Shown here piece by piece: positions 17,127 through 25,889 of a stretch of 64,000 nucleotides of DNA. Position 1 is the first letter of the stretch. Each line of letters starts with the position of its first letter. Location: contig NZ_CP027712.1 in assembly GCF_003945765.1 (NCBI RefSeq), positions 5,456,001 through 5,520,000 of the forward strand, given 5' to 3'. The notes under the pieces were generated by a model. The model was not told the origin of the DNA, did not search any database, and saw only the letters and a list, made by a program, of their open reading frames with translations. The stretch comes from Pseudomonas chlororaphis subsp. chlororaphis. GTDB taxonomy: Bacteria; Pseudomonadota; Gammaproteobacteria; Pseudomonadales; Pseudomonadaceae. Position numbers and translations under genes: made by a program.

Positions 17127-17399
17127 TCAAGCGTTGCCGGTCTTGCCGGACGAACCGAACGAAGCGAAACGCTTGTTGAAGCCGGCGATCCGCCCTTCGG
17201 ACTGAGTCTTGCGCTGCTGGCCGGTGTAGACCGGGTGCGAAGCGCTGGAGACGTCGAGGGTGACATAGGGATAGGTGTTGCCATCGCTGTGGCGCTGGGT
17301 GCGGTCGGTGTCCACGGTGGAACCGATCAGGAAGTACACATCCGCGGCGGTGTCGTGGAACAGTACGGTGCGGTAGGCGGGATGGATATTGGCTTTCAT
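17127..17399 (-). CDS. rpmE2: Ribosomal protein bL31 type B (zinc-independent)
   Basis: This 90-residue protein starts [16 protein letters not shown] and contains [24 protein letters not shown] and [14 protein letters not shown], all typical of type B L31. It lacks the CxxC zinc ligands of the housekeeping form. Type B L31 replaces the zinc-bearing paralogue during zinc starvation and frees zinc from ribosomes. The start at 17399 has a GGAG site; 10 upstream in-frame codons are excluded. A Zur-like box lies in its promoter region. Confidence 0.95.
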   Translation of the reverse strand: MKANIHPAYRTVLFHDTAADVYFLIGSTVDTDRTQRHSDGNTYPYVTLDVSSASHPVYTGQQRKTQSEGRIAGFNKRFASFGSSGKTGNA

Positions 17400-17433
17400 G
17401 GCAGTCTCCGAGGGCTGGGTGATGATCAATTGC

Positions 17434-17446
17434 GTTATACAGTAAC
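17434..17446. promoter_or_regulatory. Zur-box-like operator upstream of rpmE2
   Basis: GTTATACAGTAAC matches the gammaproteobacterial Zur core GTTATA-N-TATAAC with two mismatches in the right arm. It is 35 bases upstream of the rpmE2 start, where a repressor would block transcription. Regulation of rpmE2-type genes by Zur is established in several bacteria; its use here is inferred. Confidence 0.6.
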
Positions 17447-17457
17447 ATTATCAGACC

Positions 17458-17694
17458 ATGGAAACGAGAACCAGTTGCAATAAGAAAAGCAGCAAATCGT
17501 CTATCGCCCTCGTCAACGCCTGGCACCAGGGCGGACACCTGATGCTCAGCGGTTGCTCCAGCAAGGAGATCGCTCGTAAGCTGCAAACCTTTGCCGAAAC
17601 CGTGAACGTCCATAAGAAACACATCTACGGCACGCGGGGCATCAAGTCCCGGTCCGAACTGTTTTCAATTGTTCTCCAGGCGCGCACTGCCTGA
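17458..17694 (+). CDS. Short LuxR-type HTH protein, probable remnant
   Basis: Of these 78 residues, 30-78 align with the C-terminal GerE/LuxR DNA-binding domain (GCSSKEIARKL, then TVNVHKKHIYG, IKSRSELFSI). The N-terminal sensor domain of a normal LuxR regulator is missing, and the recognition region deviates from the usual pattern: QTFAETVN where ISAETVK is typical, and GTRGIKS where SKLGIKS is typical. The ATG sits next to the Zur-like box without a clear ribosome site. It could be a small free-standing regulator, but a decaying 3' fragment of a longer gene fits as well. Confidence 0.5.
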   Translation: METRTSCNKKSSKSSIALVNAWHQGGHLMLSGCSSKEIARKLQTFAETVNVHKKHIYGTRGIKSRSELFSIVLQARTA

Positions 17695-17823
17695 CGCCTG
17701 AAGCTGCCATGTGCGCACACTGGCTGCGCCACAGCCGTTCTCTACAACAACAAGATCGTTGGCCACACAAGAAGAATGAGTACCCAAAAACGAAATCTAT
17801 AGAGTCCGAACCAAGGAAACCGT

Positions 17824-19443
17824 ATGAGCCTGTCCCTCCTGAGCCGCTACGCCTTCTTTGCTGCCTGCGTGATTTTCACCCTCGCCAGCTTGCCCTTTCT
17901 CGAACATGACTGGCTCTGGCCATTCACCCTGGTCACCTTCCTGCTCAGCCTGCTGGGCATTTTCGACCTGCTGCAAAGCCCCCACGCGGTGCGCCGCAAC
18001 TACCCGATCCTGGGCAATATCCGCTACCTGGTGGAAGGCATCCGCCCGGAAATCCGCCAGTACCTGCTGGAGTCCGACAGCGACGCCCTGCCCTTCTCCC
18101 GGGCCCAGCGCTCGCTGGTCTATTCGCGGGCCAAGAACGAAAGCGCCGACAAGCCGTTCGGCACCCTGATCGACGTCTACCAGTCGGGTTTCGAATTTAT
18201 CGGCCACTCCATGCGCCCGGCGCCCCTGAGCGATCCGAGCACCTTCCGCGTCACAGTCGGCGGCCCGCAGTGCAAGCAGCCCTATTCGGCCTCGGTGTTC
18301 AACATCTCGGCCATGAGCTTCGGCTCCCTCAGCGCCAACGCCATCCGTGCCCTCAACCAGGGCGCCAAGCTCGGCAACTTCGCCCATGACACCGGCGAAG
18401 GCAGCATCAGCCCCTACCACCGGGAAAACGGTGGCGACCTGACCTGGGAACTGGGCAGCGGCTACTTCGGCTGCCGCACCAGCGACGGCCATTTCGACCC
18501 GGAGCGCTTCGCCGTGCAGGCGCAGAACCCGCAGGTGCGGATGATCGAAATCAAGATGAGCCAGGGCGCCAAGCCCGGCCACGGCGGCATCCTGCCCAAG
18601 CACAAGGTGACCCAGGAAATCGCCGATACCCGCGGCATCCGCATGGGCGAGGACTGCATCTCGCCATCGAGCCACAGCGCCTTTTCCACGCCGATCGAAA
18701 TGATGCATTTCATCCAGCAGCTGCGTGAGCTGTCCGGCGGCAAGCCCGTAGGCTTCAAGTTCTGCCTCGGCCACCCCTGGGAGTTCATGGGCATCGCCAA
18801 GGCCATGCTGGAGACCGGCATCCTCCCCGATTTCATCGTGGTCGACGGCAAGGAAGGTGGCACCGGCGCGGCACCGGTGGAGTTCACCGACCACATCGGC
18901 GCGCCGATGCGCGAAGGCCTGCTGTTCGTGCACAACACCCTGGTGGGCCTGAACCTGCGCGACAAGATCAAGCTCGGCGCCAGCGGCAAGATCGTCAGCG
19001 CCTTCGACATCGCCAGTGTGCTGGCCATCGGCGCCGACTGGGCCAACTCGGCGCGCGGCTTCATGTTCGCCATCGGCTGCATCCAGTCGCAAAGCTGTCA
19101 CACCAACAAATGCCCGACCGGCGTCGCCACCCAGGACAACCTGCGCCAGCGCGCGCTGGTGGTGCCGGACAAGGCGCAACGGGTGTTCAGTTTCCACCGC
19201 AACACCCTCAAGGCCCTGGCCGAAATGCTCGCCGCCGCCGGCCTGAATCACCCGTCGCAACTGGAAGCCAAGCACCTGGTACGGCGCATGTCGGCCACCG
19301 AGATCAAGCTGTTCTCGCAGCTGCATGTGTTCCTCAAGCCCGGCGAATTGCTCACCGGCGCGGTCAGCGGCGAGTTCTATTCGCGCATGTGGCAGCTGGC
19401 GCGCGCCGACAGCTTCGAGCCCAACAGCGAAGCCGCGGCCTGA
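17824..19443 (+). CDS. FMN-binding glutamate synthase family protein (GltB2-like)
   Basis: This 539-residue protein has an N-terminal membrane anchor (two hydrophobic helices within residues 1-50) and then the FMN-binding TIM barrel of the glutamate synthase central domain: FNISAMSFGSLSANAIRALNQGA, GEGSISPYH, MSQGAKPGHGGILP, VVDGKEGGTGAAPVEF. A cysteine cluster QSCHTNKCPTG resembles the iron-sulfur region. There is no glutaminase domain, so this is the stand-alone GltB2 type, whose true substrate is not settled. A GGAAAC-type ribosome site precedes ATG 17824. The small ABM gene follows in the same direction. Confidence 0.9.
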   Translation: MSLSLLSRYAFFAACVIFTLASLPFLEHDWLWPFTLVTFLLSLLGIFDLLQSPHAVRRNYPILGNIRYLVEGIRPEIRQYLLESDSDALPFSRAQRSLVYSRAKNESADKPFGTLIDVYQSGFEFIGHSMRPAPLSDPSTFRVTVGGPQCKQPYSASVFNISAMSFGSLSANAIRALNQGAKLGNFAHDTGEGSISPYHRENGGDLTWELGSGYFGCRTSDGHFDPERFAVQAQNPQVRMIEIKMSQGAKPGHGGILPKHKVTQEIADTRGIRMGEDCISPSSHSAFSTPIEMMHFIQQLRELSGGKPVGFKFCLGHPWEFMGIAKAMLETGILPDFIVVDGKEGGTGAAPVEFTDHIGAPMREGLLFVHNTLVGLNLRDKIKLGASGKIVSAFDIASVLAIGADWANSARGFMFAIGCIQSQSCHTNKCPTGVATQDNLRQRALVVPDKAQRVFSFHRNTLKALAEMLAAAGLNHPSQLEAKHLVRRMSATEIKLFSQLHVFLKPGELLTGAVSGEFYSRMWQLARADSFEPNSEAAA

Positions 19444-19456
19444 CCGGCCACCCTCG

Positions 19457-19481
19457 GCGCCCCGCCGCAACGGCGGGGCGC
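19457..19481 (+). terminator. Perfect 11-bp GC hairpin after gltB2-like gene
   Basis: GCGCCCCGCCG and CGGCGGGGCGC pair exactly around a CAA loop, 14 bases after the stop codon. No T-run follows, so it may be an attenuating or RNA-stabilising hairpin rather than a full terminator. Confidence 0.45.
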
Positions 19482-19509
19482 TATCCATCATGCAAAGGAT
19501 GCAACCCCA

Positions 19510-19794
19510 GTGCTCAAAGTCATCGCCGAAGACTTCATCAAGCCCGAACACCTCGACACCGTGCGCCCCTGGTACGCCGAACTGGTGGAGAAAACCCGCC
19601 AGGAGCCAGACTGCATCGCCTACGACCTGTTCGTCGACCAGCAAGACCCGGGGCACTTCATCTTTATCGAACAATGGCCAGACCGCGCGGCGCTCGAGGC
19701 CCATTGCCAGACCGAGCACTTCACCCGCCTGGTGCCACAGATCAACGCCTTCCAGGCCAGGGAATGCCGTGTGCTGCTGATGGATCAGTTCTGA
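19510..19794 (+). CDS. Antibiotic biosynthesis monooxygenase (ABM) domain protein
   Basis: This 94-residue ferredoxin-like protein of the ABM/YgiN family shows the pattern EPDCIAYDLFVDQQDPGHFIFIEQWPDRAALEAHCQTEHF with the conserved EQW and H-x-x-T/S-x-H/E-F features. Small members oxidise quinols or degrade haem without a cofactor; the substrate here is not known. It starts with GTG. It lies downstream of the glutamate synthase-like gene after the hairpin and is probably read from the same promoter. Confidence 0.85.
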   Translation: MLKVIAEDFIKPEHLDTVRPWYAELVEKTRQEPDCIAYDLFVDQQDPGHFIFIEQWPDRAALEAHCQTEHFTRLVPQINAFQARECRVLLMDQF

Positions 19795-19816
19795 TCCAGC
19801 GGATAAGCCCGGCGCC

Positions 19817-21325
19817 TCACCAGTGCAACGTCTTGATCGGCGCCGGTTCCTTCATGACGATAAAACCGTAATCGCCCAGCAGATAGATCCGGTAGTAGCG
19901 GCTGTCCACCAGCGGTGGATAGCCCTGGTAACCGACCAGGGTCGCATTGCGCCGCTCCCTTTCCGCGACCACGTTGGTAATGCCCACCTTGGGCAGGTTC
20001 TCGGCCAGCATGAAGAAGTCGATGTTCAGCAGGTAGTGCAGCACCGGCATCTGCTTGAACGAGCCCGCGGCCGCCAGCAGCCAGTGATCGGAATAGGTCA
20101 CCGACATATAGATGCGCTTGGCCTCGCGCAACGGCCGGTGGCTGGTGATGTCGCGCTCAAGACTCGACAGCGCGCTGGCCACCAGGGTTTTCTGCACCGT
20201 CAGCACCCGGCCATAGGCGAACGACAGCGACAGCATCGCCAGCAGCGGCACCATCAGCAACAGCGGCAAGCGCTCATGCAGTGCCGCCAACGCCAGGTGG
20301 CTCAGATAGAACAGCAGCACCCACAACACCGCGAAGCCCATCAAGGTCCGGGCGCCTTCATTGAAGTCGCGGAAAAACAGCGCGATCCCCGACACCAGCA
20401 CAAGCACCAGCGGCAATGCCAGCAGGCAGACCAGGGCCATCACGACTTTTTTCAGGCCGCTGTCCGGCCGCTGGAACAGGTTCGCCGCCAGCCGCACGCA
20501 ACCGGCCAGGGCGCACAGCGCCAGCGCGGCGAACACCCAGGCGAACCCGCCGTGAAACAGCAGCACGACTTTTTCCAGCACCCTGGCGATGTTGACTTGC
20601 AGTTGCAGCAAGGGCTGCGCCGACCAATTCAGCAGCAAGGTGCGGGTCTGTTCCATGAAGGGGTAGGCGGTGACGCAATAGATCATCCAACCCAGGGCCA
20701 CCTGGGCGATCTTCCAGCCGATCATTTCCCACCAGCGCGGCCAGGCGCGCTTGTCATTGGCGCCGCGGATCACCTCCAGGCAACACAGACCCAGGAACAC
20801 ATTGATGCTGATCTGATACAGCCCGATGGCCAGCGCCACCAGCAAGGCCGGCACCAGCCATTGCAGTACGCGGTACGGGTTGCGATAGGTGATGGCGTAG
20901 ATCACCGCCACCAGGCTCAAGGCCATGGCCGGGCCGTCGTATTGATACGACAGGTTCTGCAGAAAGAACGGGTTGTACCAGAGCGGCAACAGCACCAGGC
21001 AGCAGGCCGCCGTCGGCTGCGGGTAGTAATGGAACGTCAGGCTGGTCAAGGCCGCAGCCATGGCGACCGTGGCGATCAGCAGCGGCAAGGGAAAGATGTT
21101 TGGCGCAGCGCCGCTGAAGGTCAGGGCGTTGTAGAACAGCTCGGTAAACAGCCGCCCCTGCTCCGTCCAGGCGGTGCCGGCCGACAGCGAGCGCCAGTTG
21201 TCATCGATATAGGGAAAGTCCGCGAGGATCAGCGGCAGCACATACAACAAGGTGGCGCACAGAAAAAACAGCCAGGCCTGGCGACGCCCGAGTTCCCCGC
21301 TGAGCAAGCGGCCCATTCTGTCCAT
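19817..21325 (-). CDS. GtrII-like membrane glucosyltransferase
   Basis: This 502-residue protein has about 10-11 membrane helices. The first periplasmic loop begins LADFPYIDDNWRSLSAGTAW with paired acidic residues (DD), a hallmark of the GtrII/GT-C type, and NLSYQYDGPAMALSL follows. Such enzymes take glucose from undecaprenyl-phosphate in the periplasm and attach it to O-antigen repeats. It is third in gtrA-gtrB-gtrII, directly abutting gtrB, and is the subunit that sets linkage specificity. Confidence 0.88.
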   Translation of the reverse strand: MDRMGRLLSGELGRRQAWLFFLCATLLYVLPLILADFPYIDDNWRSLSAGTAWTEQGRLFTELFYNALTFSGAAPNIFPLPLLIATVAMAAALTSLTFHYYPQPTAACCLVLLPLWYNPFFLQNLSYQYDGPAMALSLVAVIYAITYRNPYRVLQWLVPALLVALAIGLYQISINVFLGLCCLEVIRGANDKRAWPRWWEMIGWKIAQVALGWMIYCVTAYPFMEQTRTLLLNWSAQPLLQLQVNIARVLEKVVLLFHGGFAWVFAALALCALAGCVRLAANLFQRPDSGLKKVVMALVCLLALPLVLVLVSGIALFFRDFNEGARTLMGFAVLWVLLFYLSHLALAALHERLPLLLMVPLLAMLSLSFAYGRVLTVQKTLVASALSSLERDITSHRPLREAKRIYMSVTYSDHWLLAAAGSFKQMPVLHYLLNIDFFMLAENLPKVGITNVVAERERRNATLVGYQGYPPLVDSRYYRIYLLGDYGFIVMKEPAPIKTLHW

Positions 21326-21326
21326 G

Positions 21327-22268
21327 CTATAGCCCCAGGCGGTCTTTGCCGCCGATGACGTCCTTGATCACGTAGCGCGGCCGATGCTTGGCCTCGATGT
21401 AGATACGGCCGACGTACTCGCCGAGGATGCCGATGCCGATCAACTGCACGCCGCCGAGAAACAGAATGGCGGTCATCAACGAAGGGTAGCCGGGCACGCT
21501 GTTGCCGAAGAAGATCTTGTCCAGGACCATGTACACCGCGTAGAGCACCGCGAAAATCGAGATGCCGCCACCGATGTAGGTCCACAAGCGCAACGGCACG
21601 GTGCTGAACGAGGTGATGCCTTCCAGCGCCAGGTTCCACAGTTTCCAGCCATTGAACTTGCTCTTGCCCGCCACCCGTCCGGCGCGCTCGTATTCCACCA
21701 CCACCGTGGTGAACCCGGCCCACGACAGGACGCCCTTCATGAACAGCTGATGCTCGGGCAGGGTCCGGATCACATCGACCACCTTGCGATCCATCAGCCG
21801 GAAGTCGCCGACGTTCTCCTCGATCCGGGTGTAGGCGATACGGTTCAGCAGGTGGTAGAACAGCGCCGCGCTGCTGCGCCTGAGAAAACTGTCGGCCGTG
21901 CGCCTGCGGCGTTTGGCGAGGACCACATCGGCACCCTTCTGCCATTCCTCGATCAGCCGTGGGATGACGCTGATCGGGTCCTGCAGGTCGACGTCCATGG
22001 GAATCACCGCATCGCCGCTGGCGTGCTCCAGCCCGGCGAACAACGCCGGCTCCTTGCCGAAGTTGCGTGAAAAGTTGATCAACAGCACCTGCTCGTCCAT
22101 CTGCGCCAGGGCCTTGACCTCTTCGGCCGTGCGGTCGGAACTGCCGTCGTTGATAAACACGATCTCGACTTCGCCCTGCTCGAACCGCAACTCGCGACGC
22201 ACCGCCTGGTAAAACAGACCGATGGCCTGCTCTTCATTGAAGACCGGAACGATCAGCGAGATCTTCAT
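21327..22268 (-). CDS. gtrB: Undecaprenyl-phosphate glucosyltransferase GtrB (GT2)
   Basis: This 313-residue enzyme begins with the GT2 catalytic domain ([27 protein letters not shown], the metal-binding DVDLQDP and [12 protein letters not shown]). Two C-terminal membrane helices follow, near [14 protein letters not shown] and [26 protein letters not shown]. It transfers glucose from UDP-glucose to undecaprenyl phosphate on the cytoplasmic face. The ATG overlaps the gtrA stop (ATGA). Confidence 0.93.
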   Translation of the reverse strand: MKISLIVPVFNEEQAIGLFYQAVRRELRFEQGEVEIVFINDGSSDRTAEEVKALAQMDEQVLLINFSRNFGKEPALFAGLEHASGDAVIPMDVDLQDPISVIPRLIEEWQKGADVVLAKRRRRTADSFLRRSSAALFYHLLNRIAYTRIEENVGDFRLMDRKVVDVIRTLPEHQLFMKGVLSWAGFTTVVVEYERAGRVAGKSKFNGWKLWNLALEGITSFSTVPLRLWTYIGGGISIFAVLYAVYMVLDKIFFGNSVPGYPSLMTAILFLGGVQLIGIGILGEYVGRIYIEAKHRPRYVIKDVIGGKDRLGL

Positions 22269-22639
22269 CGTTCACACTCGCGGAACACCAGGTACTTGGC
22301 GAACAGAAAACCCGCCACCAGGCTCAGGGCGGAAAACACCAGCACCGTCAGCAAGCCGGGCAGCCGCCACACATCCCCGGCATGCCCGACACCCAGGCTC
22401 AGCGCCCCCATGCCCCCGAGAAACAGCAGATAGCCACCGACCGAGGCCCTGGCGGCGAAGGTGAAGCGCGCGTTCATATAGAAAGAAAACGACGCCGCGA
22501 CGCAAAAGGCCGCCAGGTTGCTGAGCGCCTGGCTGAGGCCGACCACCAGGCTCAGCAAAAAGAACACCAGCCAGTGGATAAAGGTGTTGGCGATGCCGAT
22601 CACCGTGTATCTGGAGATTCCCTTCCATAAGAGTCTCAT
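22265..22639 (-). CDS. gtrA: GtrA family flippase-like membrane protein
   Basis: This 124-residue four-helix inner-membrane protein contains the GtrA signature: [20 protein letters not shown] near the start, [23 protein letters not shown] in helix 2-3, and a terminal FAKYLVFRE. It is thought to flip undecaprenyl-phosphoglucose to the periplasm for the GtrII-like enzyme. It is first in the three-gene operon, which reads toward lower coordinates. Confidence 0.92.
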   Translation of the reverse strand: MRLLWKGISRYTVIGIANTFIHWLVFFLLSLVVGLSQALSNLAAFCVAASFSFYMNARFTFAARASVGGYLLFLGGMGALSLGVGHAGDVWRLPGLLTVLVFSALSLVAGFLFAKYLVFRECER

Positions 22640-23009
22640 TGGTGACTCTCCCGCGTTGAATGTTGCTCAACTTGTATGGCAGGTTTTTCTGCCCATCGAT
22701 TGGCGAAATCGCTGATCCGGCGGTCTTTCAGACGTGTGGCATCCAAGCCGGCCTGCATGGGCCGTTGTCGTGCAAGCCCCCTCCCAGGCCTTCTCTGGCC
22801 TGATTGCCTACCCACAAATAATTGCATCAATGCATATTTAAACTTGCACAAATGCATATAACAACTAAGGTTACCCCTGAGCCCGACCGGAGCAGGCCAT
22901 CGAGGATGGCGAATCCTACAGGCCGGTCACGGGCTTGCGAAAAACGCTGCATCGCCACACGCAACAACGACACAAGCTGGACGCTTGTTTTCACTCATGG
23001 AGGATGAAA
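22640..23009. other. Divergent intergenic region with AATGCATAT direct repeats
   Basis: This 370-base gap separates gtrA from the cysteine protease gene. Bases 22810-22870 are AT-rich compared with the surroundings. AATGCATAT occurs at 22829-22837 and again at 22851-22859, 22 bases apart (two helical turns), with a further ATTGCAT at 22821. No credible ORF is seen in it. Confidence 0.5.
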
Positions 23010-23606
23010 ATGTTAACCCTTGAAGACACACCCTTTACCCGCACAGGTCCTGCCGAGGCACTACCACAGTGCCTGGTCGGTACCCTGCTCAACGCCGGAC
23101 TGAGCGAAGTCGACGACAGCGCGGAACACGCCGCCCTGGCCGCCAGCCTCAACTTCAGCATTCAGCAGCAAACCCAGACCAACTGGTGCTGGGCCGCGCT
23201 GTCGGCCTCGGTCGGCAACTTTTACCGCACCGGTTCCTGGACTCAATGCGGGGTCGCCAACACTGAACTGGGGCGCAATTCCTGCTGCAACCAGCCAGGG
23301 CCATGCAACGTGTATGGCTACCTGGACTCGGCCCTGCGCACCACCCGCAGTTTTGGTGGCATGAGCCAGGGTTCGATCCAACTGTCGGCCATCGACAACC
23401 AGATCAACATGGGACGCCCCGTTGGCCTGCGCTGTGCCTGGTTTGGCGGCGGCGCGCACTTTCTGGCGATCTATGGCACCAACGGCAGCTACCTGCTGAT
23501 TGCGGATTCCATCTACGGCTATTCGACCCGTGCCCTGAACACCTTCCCCCGTTCGTACAACGGCGGCGGTAACTGGACCAACACCTACTTCACCCGGAAA
23601 AACTAA
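23010..23606 (+). CDS. Papain-like cysteine protease
   Basis: This 198-residue protein has a catalytic cysteine (Cys60) in QTNWCWAALSASVGNFY, the N/GxCWAA-type signature of papain-like proteases of the AvrRpt2/C39-like clan. His150 in GGGAHFLAIYG and Asp166 in LLIADSIYG complete a triad, and a Gln a few residues before Cys60 can form the oxyanion hole. Cys80, Cys92, Cys93 and Cys99 may form disulfides. Residues 1-50 have no classical signal peptide and could be a propeptide. The start at 23010 has a GGAGGA site five bases upstream. An unknown protein follows 10 bases later. Cytosolic toxin, secreted effector or maturation protease are all possible. Confidence 0.8.
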   Translation: MLTLEDTPFTRTGPAEALPQCLVGTLLNAGLSEVDDSAEHAALAASLNFSIQQQTQTNWCWAALSASVGNFYRTGSWTQCGVANTELGRNSCCNQPGPCNVYGYLDSALRTTRSFGGMSQGSIQLSAIDNQINMGRPVGLRCAWFGGGAHFLAIYGTNGSYLLIADSIYGYSTRALNTFPRSYNGGGNWTNTYFTRKN

Positions 23607-23616
23607 GGAGGGCAGC

Positions 23617-24216
23617 ATGCAACTGACTTATCCCAAGGCACCCGCCAACGGCGCTCAGGTACTGCGCCCGGCTCTCCAGGCGGCCCTGCAGAGCAAAGGC
23701 TTCGGCGTCAACCGCCAGTTCGCCCAGGCCACCGCCAGTAAAGTGAGCCTGTCCGAGCCCTACCGCGGCTACTCGCTGAGCCTGGAAGACCTGGCCCAGG
23801 GCAAAGGCCTGCAGCAGGCCACGCTGGGGGACTGGCATTACCTGGTATTCAGCGACGGAGTCTCGATTGCCGACGCGCAACTGGCGGAAGTCGCCGGCCA
23901 GGTCGAGTTCTCGTCGCTGAACCACGGCGCCCTGGCGTCGGCCACGGTCAATGCGCTGAACCTGGCGGAAAAGGCGCCGCACCTCAAAGGCCGGACCTTT
24001 GAACTGCGCGTGTTGTTTGTCTCGGCGCTGCATGTCGCGGCGATCTGGCTGCACGCCAACGATGAAGACGTGCTGATCCCCATCGAACCAACGCCCAAGC
24101 ACCTGGCGAGCACCAAGCTGTACAGCGAGGCCGCGTTGCTGGCCCTGCTGGCGCCCGCCGCGCAACAAGCGAAAGCGGCGTTCGATGCGGACACCACAGG
24201 GCTGTTGGGGAGCTGA
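23617..24216 (+). CDS. Unknown protein cotranscribed with the cysteine protease
   Basis: I do not recognise this 199-residue protein. It follows the protease by 10 bases with a strong AAGGAGGG ribosome site, so the two are one operon. It is alanine- and leucine-rich without membrane helices or signal peptide, and reads as a mixed alpha/beta cytosolic protein: YRGYSLSLEDLAQGKGLQQAT, then FSDGVSIADAQLAEVAGQVEF, and an alanine-rich C-terminal helix. It could be an inhibitor, immunity protein, chaperone or substrate of the protease. A bidirectional terminator closes the operon. Confidence 0.75.
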   Translation: MQLTYPKAPANGAQVLRPALQAALQSKGFGVNRQFAQATASKVSLSEPYRGYSLSLEDLAQGKGLQQATLGDWHYLVFSDGVSIADAQLAEVAGQVEFSSLNHGALASATVNALNLAEKAPHLKGRTFELRVLFVSALHVAAIWLHANDEDVLIPIEPTPKHLASTKLYSEAALLALLAPAAQQAKAAFDADTTGLLGS

Positions 24217-24287
24217 CCGTTCACCGGGCTGCGGTGAACGGGCGGTTGCAACACTAAAACCCGGAACCGCAGAAACAGCGCCCGCAT

Positions 24288-24318
24288 AAAAAAGCCCCGG
24301 TCACTGACCGGGGCTTTT
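24288..24318. terminator. Bidirectional rho-independent terminator
   Basis: GCCCCGGTCA (24294-24303) pairs exactly with TGACCGGGGC (24305-24314), with AAAAAA before and TTTT after. It ends both the protease operon (+) and the permease gene (-). Confidence 0.9.
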
Positions 24319-24338
24319 GGTTTTATCGCCTGATGGCG

Positions 24339-25760
24339 TTACGACGCCGAACGCACCGCGCCCTGTTGGGCATTGTTCGGTTGCAGCTTGAACAGGTAGA
24401 ACAACGCCGTCAGCAGCACCAGGAACGCCGGCCCCACATACAGCGCCACACGGGTGTCCGGGAAGTAGGCCATCAGCCCCACCACCAGCACCAGGAACGC
24501 CAGGGCCAGGTAGGAACTGACCGGGTACAGCCACATGCGGTACTTCAGGCCGGCACGTTGCGAAGCGCTCAGGCCTTTGCGGAACTTGAGCTGGGCCAGG
24601 AGGATCATCACCCAGGTCCAGATCGCGCCGAAGGTGGCGATGGAGGTCACCCAGACGAACACTTTCTCCGGCACCAAGTAGTTGAGCAGCACGCCCAGCA
24701 GCAAGGCGAAGATCGACAGCAGCAGCGCGCGACGCGGCACGCCGTTGTTCGAGGTCTTGGCGAAACCGGCCGGGGCCTGGCCGTTCTGCGCCAGGCTGTA
24801 GAGCATGCGCCCGGTGCTGAAAATGCCACCGTTGCAGGACGACAGCGCGGCGGTGATCACCACGAAGTTGATGATGCCAGCGGCGGTCTTGATGCCCAGG
24901 CGCTCGAAGGTCATCACGAACGGGCTGCCCTGGGTGCCGATTTCGTTCCACGGGTAGATCGACAGGATCACGAACAGCGCGCCCACATAGAACAGCAGGA
25001 TGCGCCAGAACACCGAGCCGATGGCGTTGGGAATGGTCTTCTGCGGGTTGCGCGCTTCACCGGCGGTGAGGCCGATCATCTCCACGCCCAGGTAGGCGAA
25101 CATCACCATCTGCAGGGACATCAGCACGCCGGTCACGCCGTTGGGCATGAAACCGCCGTGGGTCCACAGGTTGGAGATGCCCAGCGCCACGCCGTCATTG
25201 CCGAAACCGAAGGCAATGATGCCGACGCCACCGATGACCATGGCGATGATGGTGACGATCTTGATCAGGGCGAACCAGAACTCGAACTCACCGAAGGCCT
25301 TGACCGCGATCAGGTTGATCGAGCCCATGCTCACCAAGGCCGCCAGGGCCCAGATCCAGCGCGGCACATCGGGGAACCAGATGCCCATGTACACCGCCAC
25401 CGCGGTGATTTCCGCGACGCAGGTCACCAGCCACAGGAACCAGTAGTTCCAGCCGGTGAGAAAGCCCGCCAGCGGGCCGAGGTAGTCTTGCGCGTAACGG
25501 CTGAAGGAACCCGCGACCGGGTTATGCACGGCCATCTCGCCGAGGGCGCGCATGATCACCAGAATCGCCAGGCCGCCGAGAATGTAGGACAGCATGATGG
25601 CCGGGCCGGCCATTTCGATGGCCTTGGCCGAACCGAGGAACAGACCGACGCCGATACAGGCGCCAAGCGCCATCAAGCGAATATGCCGTTCGCCGAGTTC
25701 GCGTTTCAGCGGGCCGCCTTGAGCGGTCTCGCCTTGGGGCAGGTGGTTGCCAACTGGCAT
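24339..25760 (-). CDS. APC superfamily amino acid permease (AAT family)
   Basis: This 473-residue protein has 12 membrane helices. The N-terminal GERHIRLMALGACIGVGLFLGSAKAI is the AAT-family helix 1 with the unwound GxG substrate site, and GEMAVHNPVAGSFSRYAQDYLGPLAGFLTGWNYWF and GLTAGEARNPQKTIPNAI are further family blocks. It imports a neutral or basic amino acid with protons; ProY, LysP and D-serine/glycine carriers share this pattern and cannot be separated here. It has its own upstream region with an inverted repeat at 25866. Confidence 0.9.
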   Translation of the reverse strand: MPVGNHLPQGETAQGGPLKRELGERHIRLMALGACIGVGLFLGSAKAIEMAGPAIMLSYILGGLAILVIMRALGEMAVHNPVAGSFSRYAQDYLGPLAGFLTGWNYWFLWLVTCVAEITAVAVYMGIWFPDVPRWIWALAALVSMGSINLIAVKAFGEFEFWFALIKIVTIIAMVIGGVGIIAFGFGNDGVALGISNLWTHGGFMPNGVTGVLMSLQMVMFAYLGVEMIGLTAGEARNPQKTIPNAIGSVFWRILLFYVGALFVILSIYPWNEIGTQGSPFVMTFERLGIKTAAGIINFVVITAALSSCNGGIFSTGRMLYSLAQNGQAPAGFAKTSNNGVPRRALLLSIFALLLGVLLNYLVPEKVFVWVTSIATFGAIWTWVMILLAQLKFRKGLSASQRAGLKYRMWLYPVSSYLALAFLVLVVGLMAYFPDTRVALYVGPAFLVLLTALFYLFKLQPNNAQQGAVRSAS

Positions 25761-25865
25761 AGGGATACAACCTCATCTTGTTATTGGATATGAGCCACCG
25801 AGTCTGTGAGGCACGGATGGATAACCCGTGCCAACCAGATCGGATCGACCTTGTGGGCCGACACG

Positions 25866-25889
25866 TCTTGTAGGACAAATCCTGCAAGA
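25866..25889. promoter_or_regulatory. Inverted repeat upstream of the permease, operator candidate
   Basis: TCTTGTAGGA and TCCTGCAAGA form an inverted repeat around CAAA with one mismatch, about 105 bases before the permease start. The 3'-adjacent region to 26326 is AT-rich (TTTTTCACTCTATAAACAGC) and otherwise holds only a REP pair. The 565-base gap contains no credible gene. Confidence 0.4.

Noticed and set aside
17797..19719. Minus-strand ORF of 640 codons opposite the GltB2-like gene
   Set aside because: It overlaps the clear FMN synthase gene in antisense and shows no recognisable motif.
22822..23007. Small ORF in the gtrA-protease gap
   Set aside because: It covers the AT-rich repeats and has no ribosome site; the protease start at 23010 is far better supported.
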